A stretch of DNA of 64,000 nt from Deuterostichococcus epilithicus (Eukaryota; Chlorophyta; Trebouxiophyceae; Prasiolales; Stichococcaceae). The stretch lies in contig JAVTLE010000023.1 in assembly GCA_033439295.1 (NCBI GenBank), positions 1,834,530 through 1,898,529 on the forward strand, written 5' to 3'. The notes under the pieces are model-generated. The model worked only from the letters and a program-made list of their open reading frames with translations. It made no database searches and had not been told where the DNA came from. Below, piece after piece: positions 39,101 to 49,318 of this stretch. Position 1 is the stretch's first letter. Each line of letters opens with the position of its first letter. The position numbers were made by a program, and so were the translations under genes.

Positions 39101-42100
39101 ACCGCTCCTGCAGCGCTCCCAGCGTGTCCTTCACCTGGGCGCCAGCACAGCTCGACGACATCAGCTGATGTCACGAGTCGCGCCGGAGGCATCACATGCA
39201 CTGCTGTTGCCGCGTGAGAGGCAGTGGCGCAAGGGTTTGGCACTGCAAGCCTGCACTCTACAGCAATCACACCCCTGTCAGTGGCGCACCTCGAACAGCA
39301 CGAAGGCGTCTGGGTCCTGCTGCTGGACGTAGGTGCGCCAGGCGAGCAGCAGGTCGCGCTCTGAGGCGAAGTGCCGCACTTTTGCGCCGTGCACCCGGTC
39401 CGTTAGCTCCCCCGCCTCACAGTCTCGCGCCAGCAGGAACACCACCTGCAATGGGGACACAGCCGGGCTGGCACCGCTGCTTGGTTGAAGCCCTTGAACA
39501 GGGTGGAGGTTACGTCTGCGGCGGAACAGGATCAGCGAAATCTCTGAAGCGTGCCGACCACGGCAGGATCCGCAAAGCACGCCAGGCGGACAACAGGATG
39601 ATAGATGGAGTCTGGGCCCACAGAGGAGGGGTTGGTGCCTGCTGCGACTGAGTCTACGCAGCCGCCAATCACCTTGTCCCGCGCATGCGCCGTGTCCTGC
39701 AGCACGTCGCTGACCCCGCCGGCAGTCACAGGATCCTCTGAGGGGCCTTCCACCTGGGTCTGCCCTGCCCCTTCCTGCCAGACGCAGCATCATCGATAAG
39801 CAATTCTAGCCGGAGTGCAGCATGCGCCACATGCTGTGGGCGCATCGAGCAGTGTATCTGTCTGGGTGACAGTTCCTCAGCAGCAACGACGAGGCTGCAG
39901 CATCCTTGCGCCCGTTCCACCAAGTGATCTCAGCCAGCTCACCTCGCCGTCGTCATCGAAGCCGGCTTCCTCTGTCAGGCCCTCGAGGCGTGGCCCGGTC
40001 TGGCTGGCGGAGGGCGCGGCGGCAGCCGCGTCGCCAGAGCTGTGCACGATGCAGGTGACTGCCACGATGGGATCCTCGCTCAGCACTGGCACCCTGCGGC
40101 ATCAGCCAGGGCGTAGTATACCTTGCAGTTGCGAGGGGCAACTCCCTTGCAGTTGCGAGGGGAGACTCACTTCGCATCGCAGATGCGTGGCTGCAGGTGC
40201 AGAGGCTTGGCGTTGAGACTGCAAGCCTGCAAAGCAGCTGCAGTACGGACCTGTCTTTGCCATCGCGGGGACAGGCGACGACGTCCAACGTCATGAGCTT
40301 GAGAACCGCGATGTCACCCGCCATCGCTTTGGCTGCCGCTGAGTCCCAGGCCTCTGCTGCGCTGCCTGCAGCTTTGTAAGGTGCGACCTGATCACGTTTC
40401 GACAGGGAGCGTCGCCAAAGGCAGTGCAGTCCTCATGAGAAGACAGATAGAAGGGGTGGAGGCGAGTTTGTCGATGAAACATGTGGTCGGCACATCACCT
40501 TGCAGCCCCTGCGGCATCGCCGGCTGCCACGCTGCTTCGGCCAGCTGCGTTGCGTCGGGCGTGAGGCACTGCAGCGCCTGCCAAGGGGCCTCCACCTCCA
40601 CGGCGCAACTTGAGATGCGCTCCCGCGCCCCCACAGAGCCAGGCTCTGCAGCCTCTGCTGTGCCGGCGCAGCTGCGCGGGACGTGCAGCCAGGCCCCTGC
40701 CGTGCAATCACGGGCTTGCTGAGTGGCACGAGAGGAGTGTGACGGCCTGTATCTTCTTCAAACACACTGCTTATCCTTTCCCCACAACGCACCTCCAGAG
40801 ACGGGGACGTCCACCAGAAAGCGCTGCAGCAGGTTTACCTGTGAAGCACAGGGATGCAAGTGTATGACAGCCTGAAGACTCAGTCCACCAGCCGTGCAGC
40901 ATCAGTCGACTCCATCCTGATGCCTCAAACAGTTGAAACAGCAGCTCAGCATCCATACAACATTTTCCAAGACACTGGTTGAACAGACCTCGTGCTCGTA
41001 GAGCGTGCTGTCGTGGACCTGGAACCCGTTGGACCGCAGCAGCTCCGCCTTCAGCAGCTTGTGCACAGCACTCGACGCTTTTCGCAGCGACCCGCCTAGC
41101 GCGAGCGTGGCCTGCGCAGAGCAAAGCCTGACTTCTGCACGGTGCCAGAACCAAAAGCAGGCTGACCAAGGAAGTTGATGGTCTACTGATCTGCGGGCGA
41201 GGCAGACAAGAGAAAGCACAAGAGCACACTGACCCGCAGCGCCGGCACGCGACCCGGCCTTTTAGGCCGGTAGAACATGATGGGCGTGCGCTCCTCCGGC
41301 GTCAGGCTGCTGATCCGGCTGTCAGGTGGAATCGACCTGCGGGCGCACGATGCTAGCCATCGGATGTCACAGCAGGTACACAGAAGGTTTGATCAAATGT
41401 GCTGACGCCGCCACAGCCAGGAACGGGCACGACAGAGGCACCTGTTGAGCAGCTGCATCAGCACTTCCAGCGCCTCTGGTGAGAGCTCTCCCTCCTCTCC
41501 CTGTGTGACAGACTGTTAAAAGCATTGCCTGGTGTTGTGACAAAGCCACAAAAGCCACAAACAAATTGTGCACGATTGCAAGCTCAGCCTGTTGGCGAGA
41601 TGTGTCCGCAACCGCCGAATGTTGGTGCTTGCACCGCTGCAAAATGCAACTTGGTCTGGCGCACAGCATGCGCATCAGCATTCCGGAGAGAAATCTTGCC
41701 TGCCGGGTGGGCGCAGCCATGAGGAAGTATGGCCGGAAGTCATTCACACGCACGAGCACACTCGCCCCCTCCGCGGAGACACCCCATAGGTGGAACCGAC
41801 CGTTCGGTTCCTCGTCGATTTGTGTCACCATGAAGCACAAGTTGCCCTCATCTTGCTGCCCCTGTGTGCTGCCTGCAGGATCTGCTCCCTCCTGATGCCT
41901 GCAGTGCGGCGCATGACTGGCGTCAGTGATTTGGCTAAGTCCGCGTGAGGCAGGAGAGGGGGAACTCTGGCTGCAGCTGGGGCATTTCTGCAAGCGCGAC
42001 ATGGCTCCTTGGGCTGGGAGGGGCGCTGGGCGACACCTTGAACCTGCTGCGGGTCCATCATGCAGCGGCGCATCCGGCGAGCGCTTCGGGAAAGACTGTC

Positions 42101-42140
42101 TGTATCCTGGTTTGCGGCTCCGAAACAGCAATTCTGACAT
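33145..42140 (-). CDS. DNA polymerase delta catalytic subunit-like protein with degraded active sites
   Basis: Starts at 42140 (MSELLFRSRK) and covers 9 kb in some 20 exons. The N-terminal domain reads LCFMVTQIDEEPNGRFHLWG and RVNDFRPYFLM, like POLD1 RLFGVTEEGHSV...GFAPYFY. Next are GFQVHDSTLYEHEV, the exonuclease-like domain (LKLMTLDVVACPRDG; ASERDLLLAWRTYVQQQDPD; ADIEGRVVFDLLRQ; LAAYSATRAGAVIALL), motif A VLDFASLYPSLFRAYNLCF, FVKPGLRKGVLPSIL, motif B LTANALYGFTGA, motif C VIYGQTDSIFV, ELKFEKV, LLLHVNRYAG, VKGLKSIWRM and the thumb. The C-terminus keeps CysA (CLGGC...CEFC) and CysB (CVRC...CENGEC). Lost or changed residues: Exo I DIE to DVV (40285-40277), Exo III Asp to Arg (38067-38065), YGDTDS to YGQTDS (36228-36226), KKRY to VNRY and IETVRRD to LKSIWRM. 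The motif A Asp (37536-37534) remains. Exon order and splice phases look sound, so this is an expressed-type gene, not debris. REV3 is the main alternative, but the N-terminus favours POLD1. Confidence 0.85.
35045..35420. repeat. Minisatellite, about 75-88 bp period, inside a polymerase-like intron
   Basis: Four main units begin with CGGCCTTACAG or a close variant at 35086, 35161, 35238 and 35326, flanked by partial units at about 35045 and 35403. Each contains GAGTCGCCGGCACC and most contain TATCCTTTC plus a purine-rich AGAAGG segment. The unit centred at 35126-35141 has a perfect 16-nt palindrome (TTCTTTCTAGAAAGAA), and a run of nine G lies at 35071-35079. Read on the minus strand (sense of the host gene) the units contain GGCCGAGTGGTTAAG, like the D-arm of tRNA-Ser/Leu. 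Confidence 0.85.
40121..40162. repeat. Two-copy 24-bp direct repeat in a polymerase-like intron
   Basis: The segment CCTTGCAGTTGCGAGGGG occurs at 40121 and again at 40145, a period of 24 bp. It lies between the exon that ends in the Exo I segment and the next one. Confidence 0.7.
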
Positions 42141-42779
42141 GCTTTGCGGGACCCCTTTTGTCTAGTTTTGCAAGTCGTTGGGCTGCGGCGAGGCAACGCT
42201 GCAGCTCCAGCAAATCCCCTCCAAAAGACAAACTGGTCTGCTCAACAAATTTGATGTCAACACAGAATCTAAGGCGACTTGCAAGTAGCCAGCGGTCTCG
42301 CAGAATAGGGGCTGAAAGCTTCAGTACTTGCACGACTGACAGCTGGTCGCTGGCCGCTGATTAAGCCTGTGCGCTCACGCCAACGCGTCTCAAGCGGTGT
42401 TCATGCTTCGGCTTGCACGTTGAGTATTCGGACGTGTTGCAGGCTAGGAGTGCTCATTGAGACATTGATGATCAACTGACGAGGCAGCTGCCACATCACC
42501 CATCATCTCTCGGAAACACCAAATCCATGGAAGGCGCATGTGGTTGTGAAACCAGGAAACACGAAACCTCACTCCTGCTGCATGCCCGCATCAGCGCTGA
42601 CGACGTGCTGACAGTGTGGCATGTGTCACCGACTGTACATGAGCGGGAGCGTGCCCGCACCAGCAACGCGATGGCAATCTTTCGCATGCAGCCGACTCCG
42701 AATCCGACACACATGGAGGTGCTGTGCAGGTGATTCTTGTCGCTGCACAGCTGGCTGCAGAGCCCCGGATCGTGCACTC
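42141..42779. promoter_or_regulatory. Divergent intergenic region, polymerase-like / FAD synthetase
   Basis: Up to 639 bp between opposed starts. A plus-strand open segment ending MAIFRMQPTPNPTHMEVLCR, followed by a possible GT donor at about 42729, could be an upstream FAD synthetase exon, but I cannot confirm it. Otherwise this is the shared promoter region. Confidence 0.35.
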
Positions 42780-44196
42780 ATGCGGGGCGGCGGGGCAGCG
42801 CCGATGCCTCTGCCCTGCCGTGGTACAGGGGCAACAGCGCCGCGGTCGCCATTTCTGATAGAGGAGAGCACCACAAGCAACTGGCGCTCGCCGCTGGGGT
42901 CGATCGAGCACGCTGCGGATGGCGGCCCTGCAGTGGTGGCGCTCGGGAAATTTGATGCGCTGCATCGTGGCCACCGGTCGCTGGTGGAGCGTGCAGCCAG
43001 CATGGACGGCACGCCTTGGCTTATCAGCTTTAGCGGCATGGCACAGGAGATGGGTGAGCACCGCAATGCACGCGTACTGAATGCAGCGACATCTCAGCCT
43101 AGCCTGTCCCAGCCTGTTGATATGCTGTGCCTCGCCACAGGCTGGCAAGTGCGATTGCCGCTGGTTGCGCCCTCAGAACGAGAAGTCGTGCTGCGGGACT
43201 GGGCGCCTTTCTGCGGCGACAGGATGCCTCGCATGCGGTGCGTGCCCTTTGGCGCGGTGCGGCAGCTCAGCCCCGGCGATTTCGTGACCGCCCTGGCACA
43301 GGACCTGCGTGCAGCCGGCGTCGTCGTCGGCAACAACTACAGGTTCGGTTTCAAGGTAGGTGTGCGAGAGGGAGCGCATCGTGCTGGCAATCTGCGGCGC
43401 TGCTGAATCTGGTGCACTTCTGCAGATGCCATTGAGGCGAGCACAGCCCAATCTTACCTTGCAGGCAGCCGGCACAGCCGACACGCTCCGCGAACTCGGC
43501 GCAGAGCACGGCATGCGGGTGCAGGTGATGGACCTGCTCGGGGACGCCAATGGCAACGTTTCGAGCTCTGAGGTGCACTTGAGAATGACTCTCAGAAAGC
43601 ACGCAAACCTTTGTTCTGGAACGGGTCATGGCTGCGCTCGCAGTGGTGGACAGTGCTGTGCAGGGATCTTAGTCCTAGAAGCCCTCGTTCGGAAGCCACA
43701 CAAGCGATGTGCACTGGCCCGCAGGTGCGGCAAGCGCTGGCGCGCGGGGAGCTGGACAGGGTGGAGTACTGGCTGGGACGACCGTACACCCTGGTGGCGC
43801 ACCTGCCCCCCACCTCCCCGTCACCCACAGGCCATGAGATGCTGCGGTGAGTCATGTGCGACCCCCAACTGCACTAGAGCGAAGCCCAGCAGAGATTCGC
43901 TGCAGGAATTCCAGCCGCTGTAGAGCGACGAGCAGCCACACGTTGGTAGCGTATTTCTGTGCAGGGTGCTGCAGCAGAGCTTCGAGAATCAGCCGCCGGG
44001 CGAAGGCGTGTATGAGGCGACTGTGTCACCGGCAGAGGGCAGCAGGCACAGCCAGCACGAGTGGCAGGCGCTACCAGAGCCCTGCTGTGTGAGCGTGGAG
44101 GTGACGGTCATGGGCCAGGCGCTCTTGAGACCAGTTGACGGCGGTAAATGGCCGCCCTGGATCGCGCACACGAGAACATTGCGGCTGAAGTTCTGA
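42780..44196 (+). CDS. RIBF: FAD synthetase (FMN adenylyltransferase), plastid RibF type
   Basis: Makes FAD from FMN and ATP. The nucleotidyltransferase fold is clear: VVALGKFDALHRGHRSLVERA carries the HxGH motif (LHRGH), and GVVVGNNYRFGFK carries the second conserved segment. Exons join in phase at GG|GTGAGC (about 43052), FGFK|GTAGGT (about 43356), the exon AAGTADTLRELGAEHGMRV, the exon VRQALARGELDRVEYWLGRPY (the flavin-binding stretch shared with RibF) and a last exon with PPGEGVYEATV ending at 44196. The riboflavin-kinase half is short and divergent, as in plant RibF1/2, which are monofunctional FAD synthetases. The start is the first ATG of a long open exon; a transit peptide may lie in an upstream exon. 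Confidence 0.85.
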
Positions 44197-44550
44197 TGTC
44201 GTGGCTGATGTCGAGGGGCAAGCGCTTTTGTGCTGCTGAGCACGTTCGTGGGGCGGTCTGTGGTTTTCGGACAGGAGTCTCAAAGAGTGCATCTCAAGTA
44301 CCGATCCTCTTTCAAGACTTCTTAGAACTTCTGGGACCCTCAGACCAGTCGCTGGTTGTGCACGTCGTCATATGGTCGATTTTGTGGATCAGATTGAGAT
44401 CGAGCACCTCTCGCAACTCAGCCATCAGGTCCCTGCCTGTGCCTTGCTTGTGGCAAGCGCGGCGCGTCTGGCCAGCGCAAACGACGCCGCCGAAGCACCT
44501 GCAAAACAGGGCACACTCGTGTTCGACGCGGTGGTGGCTTGCATGTTTAT
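44197..44550. other. Convergent 3' intergenic region, FAD synthetase / SBDS
   Basis: A 354-bp gap between stop codons, taken as two 3' UTRs. Nothing else recognised. Confidence 0.35.
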
Positions 44551-46837
44551 TCAGCGTGTGCAGCCACTGCATGGAATTTCCGGCCGGAGGTGAGGGGTGC
44601 AAAGCCTACCAGACGGCGATGTGAACGAAGGTGTCACGTTGGAACCGCGAGAGCGCAGCTCGACTGTCCAGCCGGGCTGCAGCGTGTCAATTTCTGCAAA
44701 GCGCTCCCGCCGTGATGCATGTTCATCTGGCATTCCTGCTATGCTGCCTGAATAGATGACCTCGCCTGCGGTCCAGGACCAGGACGTCAAGGCACCCACA
44801 CGACAGTGCACCAAAGCTCGTACTGCGCGCTGCTGTAGTTTGTCCAAGAAAAAGCAGCGTGCTGCACAAGGGCTTTTGACCAGGACGGACGCCAATGCAT
44901 GAGAAAGGTCGCACCTTGCGCTGCAGCAGGCGCGGCTGAGGTGCTCCTCGTCTCCACAGGCACGGCCGACATGACAGGCGTGAAGCCGCTGCTGCCCCGC
45001 GCCGCGGCAGGGGCCGCTGGGCGCTGCCTGCAGCACAGGAACGTCTTTCAAGCTTGACTCTGCACTGCGAGTGCAGCATGCGAGTGTGCTCTCGCCTCAT
45101 GCGCTCACCAATCTCCCAAAAAAAACACCGCATAAACGTTAGCAGGAGCCAAGGTCTCAGTGAAACCCTCACTCTGAGGGCGGCTGCGCGGGTGCGGTAT
45201 CGGACACGCGCAGGCGCTCCGCCAGCGCCGCTGCGTCCGGCTCTGCGGGGCGCGCGTCGCCCTCCCCCGACGCCGCTAGGGACAACACCTGCGGCGCGTC
45301 TCCTCCCGCTCAGGCAATCAATTTGAAAGTCAGAGCGACTCGTTTGGCGCGCTGCACCCAGCCCGACGTCGGCAGCAACGCAGCAGATGCTGAGACCGGC
45401 ATAGGAACTTGCAACGAAATGTGCGGATGAAAAGGCAGCAGGCCACCGAGCATTGCGCACACCTCCAGCCGGCCGCCGCCGCCTGCCGCCCCCTGCACAA
45501 AGCTGTGCAGGCCCCGGAAGCAGCCCGGCTCTGCCAGGCAGATGATGGTGACCTGCAGCGGTCGATGGTGCAGACGGTGAAGGTGTCCACGCAGCTGCTG
45601 TGCGTGAGCCATGGCAGGCTCTCTGCCCGAAGTCTCGCCAAGCTCCACCGCGCATGCAACCATGCTGTCAGTGCGGCGCCCCGTCAAGAGCTGGCTGACG
45701 CCCGCCTGCCAGTCTGGCTGCGCACCTGCGCGGGCGTGGCGTCCTGCGACTCGATGGAGGCACGCTGCTGCCGGAGCAGCAGCTCCAGGTCGTGCTCCGC
45801 CTGCGGCGCCACCTGCAGCCGCAGCCGCATGTTGGCCCGCCGCAGCGGGATGACGTGCTGCAGCGCCGTCACCGCCTGCATGTTCAAGCACACTGCATGT
45901 GTCAGCCTCCGCCCTGGCGCAGCGCTCTGCTGCAATCTCAAACCAGCGTCTTTGCTCCCACAGTGGGCACCCCCGCAGCAGACTGGAGGTGGCACACGAT
46001 GCAGGAGGCAGTGCACAGTGTGTCACCTCCAGGGCCTGCTGCTTGGCGGAGCGCTTGGGGTCCACTGCGAAGTGGGCGTCCTTGAGCGCGCGCTCCAGCA
46101 TCGTGTTGGTGTACGGCCGATTTGTCTCTGGGTTGACGCACTTCTCCACCAGCACGCTGGCGACGTCCTTGAAAAGTGCGTCGTACTGCACCTTGCGCTC
46201 CTTGTCCGACACCTTGCGGCATAGGGGCACACACACAAGTGTCCGGCATGTGCGCAGCACAGTGCTCGCGCGAGGTGTGCACAGCTCCATGCCCACCGCT
46301 GCCGCCCTGCTGCTCCTGCTGCTCCAAAACCGAGAGCTGAGCGGCGTTCTTAGCAGCAGAGGAAGAAGACCTGCACCTGAAGGTCGCCGTCTTGCAGGAT
46401 GCGGCGGCAGACCTGCTCCTCATCGCTGGTGCCAAACACAGCCTGTATGTCCTCATGCTTCGCCAGCACGCCCTTTGACACGTTGGCGAAGATTGTGGTG
46501 GTCTGCACCACCTCGTTCAGGTCCTTCTCCCTGCGCATGCGGTGAGCGTGTCACCAGTGCTGTCTGCCGCACAGACTACCTCAAACAGCGTTTGGACATG
46601 CCACCTGGTGCGGGACTCACACTCCGCTGCGCCAGTTTAGGACCGTGTTCTTGTAGCAGGCTATCTCGAAGCGCTTTCCCATCTTCTTAAATCGCACGGC
46701 TGCGATGTTGGTGAGCCGCTTCTGGCCTGCGGCACAGCAATTGCACTGGCTTGCTTGCTATCTTTGTGTAGGCCAGTCCACCAAGAGATCAATTCCAGTC
46801 TTTGCTCACCGATCGGCTGGGCCAGTACCCTCGACAT
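44551..46837 (-). CDS. SBDS: SBDS ribosome maturation protein with C-terminal extension
   Basis: With the EFL1 GTPase, SBDS removes eIF6 from new 60S subunits. Starts at 46837 ([10 protein letters not shown], donor at once), then [116 protein letters not shown], and an exon [20 protein letters not shown] from about 45301. This exon reaches a stop at 45169, but a consensus donor (TCAGA|GTGAGG, exon end 45173) just before it splices in phase to 45027-44915 ([18 protein letters not shown]) and then 44765-44551 ([20 protein letters not shown]...). Both joins keep phase, so a tail of about 100 residues is favoured over the short form. Plant SBDS has a C-terminal zinc finger; this tail shows none. 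Retention of the intron would give the short protein. Confidence 0.9.
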
Positions 46838-47273
46838 GGTGAAGGATGCGTGAAGCCAGCAAGCAGCAGACGTAGGCTAAAGAAGCTCGGTTGTAGTTGC
46901 GGTGATGTGCAGCGCTCTGTGTTGACTGAAACGCGAGCCAACGGCCGCCAGGACTATCGGAGCATACGAAAGAACTGCAACTCTGCGAATTCGTATTGCA
47001 TGGTGTTTTGCTTGCATGTTCCCCTAGTTGAATTAGGAGCGCACCCAAGCGCACCTGAACGTAATTAAACTCGTGCCAAGGGGTATGAAGGGGGCCTCCA
47101 ATACGCCTTGCTCGTGCACCCTCTGTCCTGGCGGGCGGATCCGCTCAGCAAAAAGCGTCACTAGCCAGTCTGTCGCGCCGCACCCAGGTCTCTCCTCGCG
47201 GTTGGCCAGCCTCCTGCTCCGGACTCGCGGTGGCTGCAGGCCCTTGCACTTCTTTACTACGAGCTTGAGCCCG
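46838..47273. promoter_or_regulatory. Divergent intergenic region, SBDS / P5CR
   Basis: This 436-bp gap between opposed start codons presumably holds both promoters. An AT-richer stretch spans about 46960-47070. No element recognised. Confidence 0.4.
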
Positions 47274-49318
47274 ATGGCGTCTGCAGCTTTGTTGAGGCGT
47301 TTGGCCGCGCAGAGGCCCGCCATCGCCTCACTGCTGGCAAGGAACCTGCACAAGGCGCTGCCTGAGGCCGCGACCGCTGCAGAGGGCAGCGTCGCCCGCA
47401 GCTTTGCGTCCCGGAGTGGCGTTGGAGGTTTGCGCTCCAGATTTTTTCAGGCCAATCTGTGCAGCTTTCGATTCAGGCCCAGACCATGATCGAGACGGCG
47501 GGCCCCGTCTCAGACCCACTGTTGTGCCCGCAGGCAACCTCAAAGCCCGGCCGCCGTCCCGGCGCATGTCATCAGCGGCCCTGCCACAGGTGGGCCACTC
47601 AGTACTCGGTTTCGTACCAGCTACCTTTAGGAGCTGTCTGCTGTGCGCCCCACGCGATGGCCGCCTTCGTAACCAAATTGCTTGCGCCCCGCAGCATGCG
47701 GATTCGGAGTCTGAGAGCGAAGACCCCAGCCTGTCCCTGGATGATCGGATCGGCTTCATTGGCGCCGGCGCAAGTGAGCACTGCCACCATCTCCGTGGAT
47801 GCCCTGGCTCAGACACAGCTTTTCTCCCTGGTCAATCCGGCTCGCGTCAGGTTGCGAGGACGCTGCGTACTCGCTGCTGTACCTCATGCAAAGTCTACGG
47901 CGATGCGTGCTGATCCGCCACGCCTGTCCCGCAGTGGGCGAGGCGCTCATCCGCGGCTTTTGCGCATCGGGCATCTCCTCGGCGGACCGCCTGTCTGCCA
48001 GCGTGCGCAGCAGCGAGCGGCAGAAGAAGATGACCAGCCTAGGCGTCCGCGTCTTTCAGGATGCCACCCGCGGCGGCGCCAAGGAGCTGGCCTCCAACAA
48101 CGACATCATCGTCCTTGGAGTGAGTCTTCTTCTTGCCCCTTTGAGCGAACTTGCGTGTCTTTTGTCGTCCAGCTGCCATGCTTTGAAGACGCACCAGACC
48201 AGTGCAGTGCAGTGCAGTCTCGCATGGCCAAACAGCACGCGTCCTGCTGGCTGACAACACTGAAAGCGATGCCTGCATGGCGACCGTGTGTACTGCCAGC
48301 TGACAGCCATCAGCTGCTGCCGCTGCAGGTGAAGCCGATCTTCATGAAGGGCATCCTGGCGGCGCTGGCGCCGCACCTGGAGGAGCGCCACCTGGTGGTC
48401 TCTATTGCTGCAGGACTCACCATCGAGACGCTGGAGGCGGCGCTGCCTGACGGCGCCCGCGTTGTCCGCGTCATGCCCAACACTCCTTGGTGAGCAGGCC
48501 CGCGTATCTGCTGTTCCATGCATCTGTCACTCTGCTTCCTGCAGTGGCAGCCGTCCTCCCTTCATGTGGTCTTGTGCTAGCAGATCCAGTTCACCAGAAG
48601 GGTCCGAACCATGTCACCTTTCTCCTGAACAGCGCTGACTTCTCCTGCACACGACCCCGAGATTAAACGCTGCTCTCCTTGCTCTGCAGCCTGATCGGCG
48701 AGGCAGCATCGACGTATGTGATGGGGACGCACGCGCGGGAGGAGGACCAGGAGAAGGTGGATGCACTCATGAGCTCCGTCGGCATGGCCGTCCGCATTGA
48801 CGAGTGGCAGATGGACGCGGCAACGGGGCTCGCCGGCTCCGGCCCGGCATATGTTTTCCAGATGCTGGAGGCGATGTCAGACGGCGCCGTGGCCGCTGGC
48901 CTGACACGCGACAAGGCGCAGGCGCTCGCCGCGCAGACCCTCATTGGCGCCGCCCGCATGGTGCGTGCAGCTGCAGCCCCTTGCTGTTTCAAAGGTCTGC
49001 TGTTGTAGCCGTCAGAAAGGACTGCACAGCTGCACGTTCTGCATGCAAATCGACAGCGGGTCTCCCGCTTTGCTAGCCGCCCTTGCTCTCGGGAGCTGTG
49101 AAATGCATTTCACCCCGACCCCTGCTGCGCTGTAGGTGTTCGAGTCGTCTGGCGACGGCACGATGACGCACCCTGCGGTGCTGAAGGACCGTGTCACCTC
49201 CCCCGGCGGCACCACCATCACCGGCCTGGCCGAGCTGGAGACCTCTGGCGTGCGCGGCGCCTACATCCGCGCCATCCAGGCCGCTGCAAGGCGCTCCAAG
49301 GAGCTGAGCCAGCAGTGA
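47274..49318 (+). CDS. P5CR: Pyrroline-5-carboxylate reductase
   Basis: Last step of proline synthesis: reduces P5C with NAD(P)H. Starts at 47274 with [19 protein letters not shown], an Arg/Ala/Ser-rich N-terminus that looks like an organelle transit peptide. The dinucleotide-binding loop is DRIGFIGAG joined to VGEALIRGF. Then follow [104 protein letters not shown] and [11 protein letters not shown], which carries the family signature. The stop at 49318 follows [11 protein letters not shown]. At least six exons. All conserved blocks are intact. An acidic, Ser-rich linker ([11 protein letters not shown]) precedes the Rossmann fold. Cytosolic versus plastid location cannot be fixed from sequence. 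Confidence 0.95.

Noticed and set aside
33145-42140. Polymerase-like gene as DNA polymerase zeta (REV3) or as a captured viral polymerase
   Set aside because: The N-terminal block, the DPDAFVLFE region and the C-terminal modules follow POLD1 more closely than REV3, and the gene is split by many ordinary spliceosomal introns with no viral neighbours.
44723-45655. A 310-residue minus-strand open frame overlapping SBDS
   Set aside because: It is an out-of-frame reading of SBDS exons and introns; the in-phase SBDS exon chain explains the sequence better.
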